This document shows, one piece after another, positions 45,218 to 53,207 of a stretch of DNA of 53,207 nucleotides. The stretch's first letter is position 1, and each line of letters starts with the position of its first letter. Below the pieces are notes generated by a model that saw only the letters and a list, made by a program, of their open reading frames with translations, searched no databases and was not told the DNA's origin. Source of the stretch: Duganella sp. Leaf126. GTDB lineage: Bacteria > Pseudomonadota > Gammaproteobacteria > Burkholderiales > Burkholderiaceae_D. The position numbers were made by a program, and so were the translations under genes. Location of the stretch: assembly GCF_001423125.1 (NCBI RefSeq), contig NZ_LMNW01000036.1:195876-249082 (forward strand), written 5' to 3'.

Positions 45218-46077
45218 CAGTGTTCCTTGTTGGTCTTTTCATCGAGTGCTTCCAGCGCGCGGCGGCCGCGGTCGCCAAGGAAGAACTCCTTGATGAACGG
45301 GTGATCGACCTTCAGCAAGTCTTGCAGCGGGCCCAGGGCGATCACATGTTTTTCTGCCAGCACGGCGATCCGGGTGGACAGCGCGAACAGCGTATCGAGG
45401 TCGTGGGTGACCATCACCACCGTCAGTCCCAGTTCGCGGTGCAGCGACTTGATCAGCGCCACGAACGCTTCGGACAGGTCGGGGTCGAGGCCGGCCGTCG
45501 GTTCATCGAGGAACAGCAGCTTCGGCTCCAGCGCCAGCGCGCGCGCCAGTGCCACCCGCTTGACCATGCCGCCCGACAGGTCGGACGGCATCTTGTTGGC
45601 CTGCTCCGGTCCCAGGCCCACCATATTCATTTTCAGCAGCACGGCGTCGCGCACCAGCTCGTCGGGCAGCACCTTCAGTTCGCGCATGGGCTGGGCGATG
45701 TTCTCGAACACCGTCAGCGCCGAGTACAGTGCACCCTGCTGGAACAGCATGCCCCAGTGGTTGCGCAACTGCTGCAGCTGGGCCGCATTGATCTCGCTGA
45801 TATCTTCGCCGAAAATCTTCACGCAGCCGCGCGCGGGACGTTCGAGCCCCAGCATCTGGCGCAGCAGCGTGGTCTTGCCGGTGCCGGAGCCGCCGACGAT
45901 GGACATGATCTCGCCCTGTTCGATTTCCAGGTTCAGGTCCTGGTGCACCACGGTGCGGCCGTACTTGGTCCACAGGCCGGCGATGTCGACGATCGGCACG
46001 CTGCCGTCGAGCGTCAGCTGGCCATTGCCAGCTCCCTGTCCGGCGCCGGGACCGCAGCTGTGATCGTCGTCGCTCAT
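45217..46077 (-). CDS. Mla-type ABC transporter ATPase, MlaF-like
   Basis: This 286-residue ATPase shows Walker A GGSGTGKTT, LSGGMVKR and Walker B LLFLDEPTAGLD, followed by MVTHDLDTLF. LSGGM rather than LSGGQ is typical of the Mla/Mkl group. It would drive phospholipid movement with the permease. The ATG at 46077 overlaps the permease stop by 4 bases; the longer frame upstream is a shadow of mlaE. Confidence 0.94.
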   Translation of the reverse strand: MSDDDHSCGPGAGQGAGNGQLTLDGSVPIVDIAGLWTKYGRTVVHQDLNLEIEQGEIMSIVGGSGTGKTTLLRQMLGLERPARGCVKIFGEDISEINAAQLQQLRNHWGMLFQQGALYSALTVFENIAQPMRELKVLPDELVRDAVLLKMNMVGLGPEQANKMPSDLSGGMVKRVALARALALEPKLLFLDEPTAGLDPDLSEAFVALIKSLHRELGLTVVMVTHDLDTLFALSTRIAVLAEKHVIALGPLQDLLKVDHPFIKEFFLGDRGRRALEALDEKTNKEH

Positions 46078-47204
46078 CGGAACCCCACGCCGGAGAAGAC
46101 GATCGCAAACACGGCGTCGGCCAGGATCACGGCCGTGATCGCGGTCACCACCGAGGTGGTGGTGCCGCGCCCGAGGCTCTCGGTATTGGGCTTGATGCGC
46201 AGGCCGAAGTGGCACGAGACCAGCGCGATCAGCACGCCGAACACCACGCCCTTGCCGATGCCGATCAGGTAGTTGGTCAGCGGGACCGCTTCCGGCAGCT
46301 TGAGCAGGAAGTACTGGGGCGACAGGTTCAGTTCCATTTTGGCCGAGAGCATGCCGCCGACCAGGGCCACGGTGTCGGTCCAGATCACCAGCAGCGGCAT
46401 GGCAATGGCGAGCGCCAGCACCTTGGGCATGATCAGGCGGAAGCCGTGCGAAATGCCCATGACCAGCATGGCGTCGAGTTCCTCGGTCACCCGCATCACG
46501 CCGAGCTGGGCCGTGATCGAGGAACCGGAGCGCCCGGCCACCAGGATCGCGGCCAGCAGCGGGCCCAGTTCGCGGATGATGCTCATGCCCAGCAGGTTGA
46601 CCAGGAATACATCGCCGCCGAAGTTGCGCAGCTGCTGCGCCGACAGGAACGAGAACACCACGCCGATCAAAAACCCGACCAGCGCCGTGATGCCGAGCGC
46701 CTGGAAGCCGGCATGAAAGATATTGGCCGAGATTTCCTTCCACGGCCCGCGTTGCGGCGCGCGCAGGAAGCGGGCCAGGTCGAGCGTCAGCTGGCCGACC
46801 AGGCGCGTAAACGCGGTCATGTGTTCGAAGAACAGCAGCACCGCAAAGCCGAGCTTCATCACCAGCGTCAGGCGGTGCTGGCGGGTGCTCGGCAGTTCGA
46901 TCTTGCCGGCCGCTTCCAGGCGTTTGAAGAATTCTTCCTGCCCCGGCGCCAGCTGCAGCCGGGCAGGGCGGGTCTTGCCCCAGGCATTCCACAGCAGCTG
47001 GGCGCCGATATGGTCCATGCTGTCGACGGCGCTCAGGTCCCATCCCAGTTGATCGGCCTTGACCGATTTGAGCGTGCCCGTGATGGTGGCCATGGCCTTG
47101 CCCTGGGCCAGCGCGTGGACTTGCCAGGTACCGCCCGCCGCGATGGACGGGCCGTTGGCGGCGCCGGGGTTGAGGGTGAGGGTAGGCTCTGGGGCTGTAG
47201 GCAT
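46074..47204 (-). CDS. Mla-type permease with N-terminal STAS domain, MlaE-like
   Basis: This 376-residue protein has about 110 N-terminal residues that form a STAS-like domain (VKADQLGWDLSAVDSMDHIG). The MlaE permease core follows, with GFLIGVVFSFLSAQQL, IRELGPLLAAILVAGR, SGSSITAQLGVMRVTEE and about six helices. Separate MlaB supplies the STAS domain in E. coli; here it is fused. It is the first gene of the operon. Confidence 0.94.
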   Translation of the reverse strand: MPTAPEPTLTLNPGAANGPSIAAGGTWQVHALAQGKAMATITGTLKSVKADQLGWDLSAVDSMDHIGAQLLWNAWGKTRPARLQLAPGQEEFFKRLEAAGKIELPSTRQHRLTLVMKLGFAVLLFFEHMTAFTRLVGQLTLDLARFLRAPQRGPWKEISANIFHAGFQALGITALVGFLIGVVFSFLSAQQLRNFGGDVFLVNLLGMSIIRELGPLLAAILVAGRSGSSITAQLGVMRVTEELDAMLVMGISHGFRLIMPKVLALAIAMPLLVIWTDTVALVGGMLSAKMELNLSPQYFLLKLPEAVPLTNYLIGIGKGVVFGVLIALVSCHFGLRIKPNTESLGRGTTTSVVTAITAVILADAVFAIVFSGVGFR

Positions 47205-47292
47205 AACCGCCAGTTTAAGGGACTTTCGCCCCGCCCGCTACCCGTGTTCGCGCGGCGCGCGCGCTGGCACACGCTGCCCACGGCACGCGCCC

Positions 47293-48765
47293 CTAGGCGG
47301 CCAGCCGGCGCGCCTGCCGCTTCGGCGCCGGCGTTTCGACGGTCTTGGCCTTGGGCCCGGCGTAATCGCTGGCCAGCAGCGCTTCGGCCTGGGCCCGGTC
47401 CATGCCGCGCACCTGCAGGTACTTGCCCACCATCGCCACCAGCCGCTCGAGCGCGATCCGGTGGGTGGCATCCGTATTGGCGTACAGCCAGTCCGAAAAC
47501 GCCATGAACTGTCCGAAAGCGTCGTCGCCCAGCAGCACCGGCAGGGTATGGGTAAAGCGGCCCGAGTTGGCCACCAGGTCCCAGTAGCGGGCAAAACGCA
47601 CGAGCCGCTGCATGGTGGCGAAGTCGATATCGCGGTTGGCCAGGATGGTGTACGGCGCATACGGGTCGAACACCAGGCCGTATTCCTCGGTGTGGCGGAT
47701 GATCGGCGTGCCGCGCAGGCGCTTGAGGATGCCAAACTGGATCTCGTGCGGATCGAGCGCCCACAGTTTGTTGAAGCCGGCGGCAAAGCTCTCGACCGTC
47801 TCGCCGGGCAGGCCGGCGATCAGGTCCACGTGCATGTGCGCGTGCGACTGCGTCGTGAGCCAGCGGATATTGTCGGCCGCCTTCTGGTTGTCCTGCTTGC
47901 GGCTGACCAGCGTCTGCACGGCCGGATTGAAGCTCTGGATGCCGATCTCGAACTGCAGCGCACCGTGCGGGAACTTGCTGATGCCTTCTTTCAGGGCGTC
48001 GGGCAGGTGGTCGGGCACCAGCTCGAAGTGGGCGTACACGGGATCGTCGGGATGGGCCGCGAGCTTGTCGAGGAAGAACTGCATGATCTTCAGGCTGGTC
48101 TTGATATTCAGGTTGAAGGTGCGGTCGACGAACTTGAACAGCCGCGCCCCGCGCGCATGGAGCGACTCGAGTTCGGCCAGAAAAGCGTCGAGCGGGAACG
48201 GCCAGGCCGTCTTGTCCAGCGCCGACAGGCAGAATTCGCACTTGAACGGACAGCCGCGCGACGCTTCCACGTACAGCGTGCGGTGCTTGATGTCGTCATC
48301 GGTGTACAGGGCGTAGGGCAGCTTGATGTCGGCCATCGGCGGCTGTACCCCGGCATGGATTTTCATCAGGGGCTTGGGGCCGTTGAGGATCTCGCCGCAC
48401 AGCTTGGGAAAGGTGATGTCGCCCCAGCCGGTGATCAGGTAGTCCGCGAGCTTGACGATCTCCTGCTGGTGCGATTCGTACGAGACCTCGGGGCCGCCGA
48501 GCACCACCACCACCTGCGGCGCCACGCGCTTGAGCATGGCGATCACCCTGGTGCTTTCCTCGACATTCCAGATATAGATGCCAAAGCCCACGATCGCCGG
48601 CGCATGCGCCAGGATGCGTTCGACGATCTCGGTGGTCTTGGCCCCGATCACGAATTCCTGCAAGCGCGTCTGCTCCTGCAGCTCGCCCATATTCGCTAAC
48701 AGGTAGCGCAAACCCAGCGAGGCATGGGTGTAGCGGGCGTTGAGGGTGGTGAGCAGGATGGTCAT
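47293..48765 (-). CDS. B12-binding radical SAM protein
   Basis: This 490-residue protein has an N-terminal cobalamin-binding Rossmann-like domain (about 1-145, VVVVLGGPEVSYE). A radical SAM core follows, with the cluster motif CPFKCEFC in EASRGCPFKCEFCLSALD and FVDRTFNLN. DUF4080 is a likely C-terminal part. The last residues (AKTVETPAPKRQARR) are basic and disordered. The substrate is unknown. It is alone, 88 bases upstream of the Mla operon start. Confidence 0.92.
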   Translation of the reverse strand: MTILLTTLNARYTHASLGLRYLLANMGELQEQTRLQEFVIGAKTTEIVERILAHAPAIVGFGIYIWNVEESTRVIAMLKRVAPQVVVVLGGPEVSYESHQQEIVKLADYLITGWGDITFPKLCGEILNGPKPLMKIHAGVQPPMADIKLPYALYTDDDIKHRTLYVEASRGCPFKCEFCLSALDKTAWPFPLDAFLAELESLHARGARLFKFVDRTFNLNIKTSLKIMQFFLDKLAAHPDDPVYAHFELVPDHLPDALKEGISKFPHGALQFEIGIQSFNPAVQTLVSRKQDNQKAADNIRWLTTQSHAHMHVDLIAGLPGETVESFAAGFNKLWALDPHEIQFGILKRLRGTPIIRHTEEYGLVFDPYAPYTILANRDIDFATMQRLVRFARYWDLVANSGRFTHTLPVLLGDDAFGQFMAFSDWLYANTDATHRIALERLVAMVGKYLQVRGMDRAQAEALLASDYAGPKAKTVETPAPKRQARRLAA

Positions 48766-48783
48766 GGCAGGGGGCTGGCGGCG

Positions 48784-48819
48784 GGCAAAACGCGTATTTT
48801 ACGCTGGTCCAGTTTTGCC
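48784..48819. repeat. Inverted repeat between amylase and radical SAM genes
   Basis: GGCAAAAC (48784-48791) and GTTTTGCC (48812-48819) are complementary arms with a 20-base loop. There is no T tract, so termination of the amylase transcript here is only possible. Confidence 0.35.
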
Positions 48820-48848
48820 GGCCCTAGCCACCCTGCCGCCGCGACGCC

Positions 48849-51800
48849 TTATTGCTTGAAGTTGCCGTCGGCGCGGTCGGTCACGCCGCTGCACGTGGCC
48901 GGCGTGGTCCATTCGCGGTTGCCGGACGCCGTCCCCTGGCTGCCTTCCCAGGCCGCCGTGCTGCCATTCCACTTGACGTATTTATACTGGATCGCGGTGC
49001 CGGCCGGCAGTGTCACCGTGCCGCTCCAGGGGACGTTGGCGCCCGATCCCTGGATGGCCAGCGGCGCGCCGCTCGATGGCGTCCAGCTGCCCAGCGCCGC
49101 CACGTTGCCGACCAGGTACAGCTTTTGTCCCGTCGCGGTATTGGCGTTGGCGATGGTGAACCTGACCTGGCAGCTGGCCGGCGTGGTGGGCGTGGGGTTG
49201 GTGGTGGACGCATCGCAGGGCGATGCGCCACTGGCCGCAGCGCCATTCTGCACCACCGAGGTGCCGACGCCCAGCGTATAGTTCTTGCCGCCGTTGTTGT
49301 CCCAGGTGCCGGCGCCATTGTTGAAGGCCGCAGCCAGCCCGGTGGCGCTGGCCAGATTGGCGGTGTAGCTGACCCAGCCCGTGCAGGCCGGCGTCATGGC
49401 CACGCCCGGCACGGCGGTCCAGCTGCCGCCGTTGGGCGAGTAGTGCAGGTTGGCGCCGTTCCAGCCGCTCGGCAGCCGGTAGAACACGCGCGCCACGTTG
49501 CCGGCGCCGGACGTGACCTGGGTGCCCGTCGACAGCGCCGAGACATTGCCGGCCGCGTCGAGCGCCCGCACCGCGTAGCTGTAGGCCGTGGCCGGCGACA
49601 GGCCGGTATCGGCAAAGCTGGTGCCGCTGCTGGTGCCGACCTGCACGCCGTTGCGCAGCACCTGGTACTGGGCCACGCCATAGTTGTCGGTCGATGCTGC
49701 CCAGGTCAGGGTCAGGCTGCTGGCCGTGATGGCCGACGCCACCGGCTTGCCCGGTGCACTGGGCGCCGTCGTGTCGGCCGCCCGCGTGCTGAATGCCGCG
49801 TTGGCGCTCGCTTCGGACTGGTTGCCAGCGGCGTCGTACGCGACCACCGCATAGGTATAGGCGGTGGCCGGGGTCAGGCCCTGGTCGGTATAGCTGGCGC
49901 TGGCGCTGGTGGCCACCTGCACGCTGTTGCGGTAGATCTTGTAGCCGGTCACGCCGACGTTGTCGGTCGAGGCGGGCCAGGACAGCGTCAGCGCGCGGTC
50001 GCTGATGTCCGACGCCGCAATGGCGCCGGGCTTCGACGGCGGCGTGGTGTCGCTCACCAGGAACGGATAGACGCCGGCCACGGTGCCGTTGACGTCTTCC
50101 TTGAAACCCGAGCCGGTGCCGGTCGGCGTATACTTTCCGGCGCCGACATACACCTGCTGGATTTCCGACCGCGTGACATTGCCCTTGCTGTCGGTCGCTT
50201 CGACGTAATAGTCGAGCAGCTGGTTGCGGTACTGCGACAGGTACACATAATAGAGGTCGCCGATTTCCTGCGCTGGCAACACGGCCAGCGTGTCGCGGGT
50301 CGTAGCATTCCACGCCACGCCGTTGATGTCGGCCTGCAGGTCGCGCACCGACATCTCGTAAGCCTGCCAGGCGCCGACGTTGCCGGGCGTGATGGACAGC
50401 CCGGGCTGGCCGGCGAGGGCCGACGGGTCGTACACCTTGTAGGTGTCGTCGCTGGCGCTGATGTCGTTGCTGCTGTGGACGCGGACCATGGCGCGGGCGC
50501 TGGTAATGCCCGAGACATCGTAGCCATAGGTATAGATGGCGAAGTCGTTGCTGTAATGTTGGACGGTCCAGCCTTCCGCCTTGGACGCATTGACCGAGCC
50601 GGGATTATACGGATAGCGCTGCGGCCACCACAGCGAGGGGCCGGTGCGGTCCTGTGCCAGGTTGCTTTGCACGTAAGGCTTGGAGAACGCCAGCGAGTTG
50701 TTGAACGCCAGCGTGGGCTTGACGCTGTCGTCCTTGTTCTCGTCGTAGTAGCCGAAGCCCGAATCCATGGCCGGCAGCAGGAAGTACCAGGCCAGTTCGG
50801 CCGGATTGGCGCCGCCCGCATAGTCCTTGGCCGGATCGCCCTTGACCGGGTACGACAGCATCCAGGGATTGAGCTGGTTGCCCGGATAGGTGACCTGCTT
50901 GTCCATGTCGGTGCTGGGCGACCAGTAATTGGGATGGCCGTCGAGCCAGATCTGCTCTGCCGTCCTGGCATAGTTCATCGCTGCCTGCAGCAGGGCGAAA
51001 TTGCGTTCCAGGTAGTGCCAGCCGTATTCGAAGGAAACGGTGGCGCCCTCCTGCACGCCTTTCAGGTTGGTCTTGGGCGCCAGGGCCAGGCCATTGACGC
51101 GGTTGAAATCGGCAAACTGTCCTTTCCAGATCAGGAACGGCAGGCGCCAGTGGTACCAGGTCGGATCGGACGACGAGTCGCGGGTATCGACCCAGGAACC
51201 GTCCTGCACGTGCTGGATGTCGGTGGCGGGGATCGGTTTGGCCTTCAGGTATTCGTCGATGCCGAGGCAGTAGCCGTTGCCGGCGCAGGTGGTGTTGTAG
51301 CCGGCCTGCCAGGTGGACAAGGCGCCGGCGCGGCCGCCCGAATTGTCGCCGTCGTGCGCCACCACGAAGAACTGGCGCGGTTCGAGCGCGGCATAGGGCT
51401 GGATCTCGTCGACGGTGGTCGAGCCTTCCCAGCCCTCGAGCCACGAACCGTTCTGGCTGACGGGAATGCCGGCGATCTTGCTGACCGCGCCGGTGGCCGG
51501 ATCGACGGCACGCACCCAGTGCGGGGTGGACGCGAACGGGAACTTGTTGACGATGACTTGCTGTTCGTGCGCCATGCCGCTGGCGACCCAGCTGCCGGTG
51601 CTGGACGTGTTGCGCAAGTCTGCGCGGTTGGGTGGCGATACCAGCGTGTCGCCGGTCGCGTCGTAGGTGGCGTAGGGATAATCCTTGAGCGTGCGGGAAA
51701 AATGGTTGTTGCCGATGACGGACCACTGGACGCCGAGCTTGGCCAGGGTCGGAATCAGGCGGTCTGAAAAGCCGAGCTCGGTGGGAAAGAAACCTTTGGA

Positions 51801-52478
51801 AGAAACGAAATTTCCCCCGAGAAAATCAGGCTGGGCCAGTGTCGCATTCTGATAAATCAGATCCTTGAGAAAATAGTCCGGGCCCACCAGCGGTCCCATG
51901 CTGTGATGACCGGTGAAATGCACGGTATCGAGGGTCCGGTAGTGATTGGTGGTCTTGAGCGCATTGAAGGTGTTGGACCAGGATTGGCCCCACGTGGTGC
52001 TGGGGTAGCCGGGCACATTCTGCAGCGTGGCCAGGCTCTGGACATTATTGATGACTGCGCCGGACATGGTCACGTGGACTTGTCCCTTGCCGCCCGACCA
52101 GTTCTGCATCTCGTTGGCGACCTGCATCGGCCAATACTGGTAAGCGCCGGTCTTGGCGTCGGGCGTGTAATAACTGACCAGGTCGTCGTGCGGCATGATG
52201 GCGCCGCCGAGCGCCGCCGGCAGGTAATAACTGTAGCCCGCTGGCGGGCTTTTCTTGAGATTGATGACTTCGCCGTCATACGTATAGCGGATCGGCGCAC
52301 CGATTGCCGTGCTGTTGTATTTGGCCGCAACGTCGACCGCGTAGAACGGCCAGAAATTGGGCATGTGATTGTGGTACACGTGCGCTGCGGGAATGGTGGC
52401 TGCAGTGGCAAAGCCTGGCAAGGCGGAAGAAAACAACCCTGCCAGGCAGAGCGCGAGCGGTGAGGGGCGAAGCTGCAT
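48849..52478 (-). CDS. Secreted GH57/GH119-like alpha-amylase with FnIII, CBM25 and CBM20
   Basis: The product has 1209 residues and a signal peptide (1-26). The catalytic N-terminal region has HVYHNHMPNFWPF, GFFPTELGF (Glu234) and FVVAHDGDN (Asp376 and Asp378), the GH57-superfamily pattern; the Glu to Asp spacing of 142 fits what I recall for GH119. About 810-1000 are two FnIII domains (SKPGAIAASDISDRAL and the like). About 1010-1095 are CBM25 and about 1110-1209 are CBM20, both starch binders. It would hydrolyse starch outside the cell. The ATG has a GGAGAC site 8 bases upstream. A GH57 assignment is the alternative. Confidence 0.82.
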   Translation of the reverse strand: MQLRPSPLALCLAGLFSSALPGFATAATIPAAHVYHNHMPNFWPFYAVDVAAKYNSTAIGAPIRYTYDGEVINLKKSPPAGYSYYLPAALGGAIMPHDDLVSYYTPDAKTGAYQYWPMQVANEMQNWSGGKGQVHVTMSGAVINNVQSLATLQNVPGYPSTTWGQSWSNTFNALKTTNHYRTLDTVHFTGHHSMGPLVGPDYFLKDLIYQNATLAQPDFLGGNFVSSKGFFPTELGFSDRLIPTLAKLGVQWSVIGNNHFSRTLKDYPYATYDATGDTLVSPPNRADLRNTSSTGSWVASGMAHEQQVIVNKFPFASTPHWVRAVDPATGAVSKIAGIPVSQNGSWLEGWEGSTTVDEIQPYAALEPRQFFVVAHDGDNSGGRAGALSTWQAGYNTTCAGNGYCLGIDEYLKAKPIPATDIQHVQDGSWVDTRDSSSDPTWYHWRLPFLIWKGQFADFNRVNGLALAPKTNLKGVQEGATVSFEYGWHYLERNFALLQAAMNYARTAEQIWLDGHPNYWSPSTDMDKQVTYPGNQLNPWMLSYPVKGDPAKDYAGGANPAELAWYFLLPAMDSGFGYYDENKDDSVKPTLAFNNSLAFSKPYVQSNLAQDRTGPSLWWPQRYPYNPGSVNASKAEGWTVQHYSNDFAIYTYGYDVSGITSARAMVRVHSSNDISASDDTYKVYDPSALAGQPGLSITPGNVGAWQAYEMSVRDLQADINGVAWNATTRDTLAVLPAQEIGDLYYVYLSQYRNQLLDYYVEATDSKGNVTRSEIQQVYVGAGKYTPTGTGSGFKEDVNGTVAGVYPFLVSDTTPPSKPGAIAASDISDRALTLSWPASTDNVGVTGYKIYRNSVQVATSASASYTDQGLTPATAYTYAVVAYDAAGNQSEASANAAFSTRAADTTAPSAPGKPVASAITASSLTLTWAASTDNYGVAQYQVLRNGVQVGTSSGTSFADTGLSPATAYSYAVRALDAAGNVSALSTGTQVTSGAGNVARVFYRLPSGWNGANLHYSPNGGSWTAVPGVAMTPACTGWVSYTANLASATGLAAAFNNGAGTWDNNGGKNYTLGVGTSVVQNGAAASGASPCDASTTNPTPTTPASCQVRFTIANANTATGQKLYLVGNVAALGSWTPSSGAPLAIQGSGANVPWSGTVTLPAGTAIQYKYVKWNGSTAAWEGSQGTASGNREWTTPATCSGVTDRADGNFKQ

Positions 52479-52660
52479 GGCGATGTCTCCAGAATGGTCC
52501 TACGGTTTGAACTGCCGGTGAAAGAAGTTCGGATGGAGACATGGCCTCTGATTTGGGTGTGTTGCAGGCGCGGCACGAGACCTCGCGTAATAATGCGATT
52601 CAAAATCAGGTGGGAATGTCTCCGGGAGCTGCCCTTTGCGGGACTTGTTATGCAAAATAT

Positions 52661-52673
52661 GTACTTTAAGTAC
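52661..52673. promoter_or_regulatory. 13-bp palindrome, possible operator of the amylase gene
   Basis: GTACTTTAAGTAC is a perfect inverted repeat around one central base. It would lie at about +40 of the minus-strand transcript from the 52720-52748 promoter. Confidence 0.35.
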
Positions 52674-52719
52674 CACGCCGCCGAAACTGCACGATGCGCG
52701 TTGCTGAAATTACACTGCA

Positions 52720-52748
52720 AATCTACGCCGAGGTCATTTTTGTGTCAA
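52720..52748 (-). promoter_or_regulatory. Sigma-70-like promoter of the amylase gene
   Basis: On the minus strand, TTGACA (52743-52748) and TAGATT (52720-52725) are 17 bases apart. The start site would be near 52713, giving a 5' leader of about 235 bases. Confidence 0.6.
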
Positions 52749-52794
52749 TGTTTGCAAGTTATTCTGATGTAGTTTACCTACACCGCGAAAGTTC

Positions 52795-52824
52795 TTGCTT
52801 ATCGCATTCGAGGTTTGCTATAGT
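52795..52824 (+). promoter_or_regulatory. rRNA upstream promoter candidate (P1)
   Basis: TTGCTT (52795-52800) and TATAGT (52819-52824) are 18 bases apart. A G/C-rich start region follows, as in growth-rate-controlled rRNA promoters. Confidence 0.5.
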
Positions 52825-52879
52825 TCGGCCCCTCGCAAAGCCACACATGAGTGTTAAGTGAAGCGAGTAAAAAAGAAGG

Positions 52880-52908
52880 TTGACGAAACAAGCGAAACGC
52901 TTCATACT
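52880..52908 (+). promoter_or_regulatory. rRNA promoter candidate (P2)
   Basis: TTGACG (52880-52885) and CATACT (52903-52908) are 17 bases apart, about 210 bases before the 16S start. Confidence 0.65.
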
Positions 52909-52963
52909 CTCCTTCTCGCTGACAAACAAAACGATTTGTCAAGTGCGAAAGTCACAAGAGTTC

Positions 52964-52976
52964 GGTTCTTTAAAAA
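52964..52976 (+). promoter_or_regulatory. boxA-like antitermination element in the rRNA leader
   Basis: GGTTCTTTAAAAA resembles the boxA consensus (core CTTTAA). It sits in the leader 145 bases before 16S. Confidence 0.5.
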
Positions 52977-52985
52977 TTAACAGTC

Positions 52986-53006
52986 GATAAGTGTGGATAA
53001 CTTATC
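52986..53006. repeat. Hairpin containing a perfect DnaA-box sequence in the rRNA leader
   Basis: GATAAGT and ACTTATC are complementary 7-base arms around GTGGATA. Bases 52992-53000 read TGTGGATAA, the exact complement of TTATCCACA. Confidence 0.6.
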
Positions 53007-53120
53007 AAATGTTCACAAGAAGTAATGAAATAGGCGCTATGAAAATAGTGGCCTGTCAGTATTTTGAGTGAGCGACCCGTCGCAAGACGGTGCCGGTAAA
53101 ACGGCAAACAAACAGAGATT

Positions 53121-53207
53121 AAACTGAAGAGTTTGATCCTGGCTCAGATTGAACGCTGGCGGCATGCCTTACACATGCAAGTCGAACGGCAGCGCGGGGC
53201 AACCTGG
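53121..53207 (+). rRNA. rrs: 16S ribosomal RNA, first 87 bases (3' part outside the window)
   Basis: The sequence begins AAACTGAAGAGTTTGATCCT and contains the universal 27F site and GAACGCTGGCGGCATGCC, as in betaproteobacterial 16S genes. It is cut by the window edge. Boundaries are by alignment in mind to known 16S starts. Confidence 0.97.

Larger units (their letters stand above)
52479..53120. other. 642-base intergenic region: amylase promoter and rRNA promoter/leader
   Basis: No supported gene is seen here. On the minus strand are the amylase promoter (52720-52748) and a palindrome downstream of it. On the plus strand from about 52790 are two candidate rRNA promoters, a boxA-like stretch and a hairpin with a DnaA-box sequence before the 16S gene. 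Confidence 0.75.

Noticed and set aside
52992..53000. A second replication origin at the rRNA leader DnaA box
   Set aside because: There is a single box, no AT-rich unwinding region and no replication gene nearby; dnaA-rpmH is a far better place.

Overview
The window is chromosomal DNA of a betaproteobacterium, most likely family Oxalobacteraceae (Massilia, Duganella, Janthinobacterium group). It is GC-rich and carries the replication-origin neighbourhood: gyrB, dnaN and dnaA on the minus strand, and rpmH, rnpA, yidD, yidC and mnmE on the plus strand. It ends in the first 87 bases of a 16S rRNA gene of betaproteobacterial type. The genus is inferred from gene order and protein style only.

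Positions 1-7599 hold a type I secretion locus. It consists of the 3' part of a very large Thr-rich octapeptide-repeat protein with a C-terminal Ca-binding-like domain, then an HlyB-like ABC exporter and an HlyD-like adaptor. An exact 85-bp tandem duplication breaks the repeat gene's frame. Positions 7654-19395 form one minus-strand block of glycan genes. In transcription order: a GT41 (SPINDLY/OGT)-GT2-methyltransferase triple fusion, a GT2, an FdtA-like ketoisomerase, an FdtB-like aminotransferase, a GNAT acetyltransferase, rfbF, rfbG, an RmlC-like cupin, an RmlD-like reductase whose catalytic Tyr is His, an FAD-dependent NAD(P)-binding protein and a DUF4422-like glycosyltransferase. Secretion and glycan genes converge on each other. 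I propose, as inference, that the locus makes and exports a glycosylated surface protein.

Positions 19591-24414 carry nudC, an M28 peptidase, a lipoprotein, a DJ-1/PfpI protein and a YflT-like stress protein. Positions 24618-34436 are the origin core, with oriC placed between dnaA and rpmH. Then follow a ParE/antitoxin pair, an SMP-30 protein, a tiny zinc-binding protein, an Hpt protein, a CAP-domain lipoprotein, pssA, an aldo/keto reductase, a dacA-type carboxypeptidase, a hydrolase and a [2Fe-2S] ferredoxin (34453-42252). Positions 42282-47204 are an Mla-type lipid-transport operon (mlaE, mlaF, mlaD, PqiC-like lipoprotein, VanZ). A B12-binding radical SAM protein and a secreted GH57/GH119-like amylase with CBM25 and CBM20 modules come next, then the rRNA promoter and leader region and the 16S start.

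No tRNA, CRISPR array, insertion sequence or prophage was recognised. Starts were adjusted from the longest open frame where an overlap, ribosome-binding site or family boundary favoured a downstream codon.
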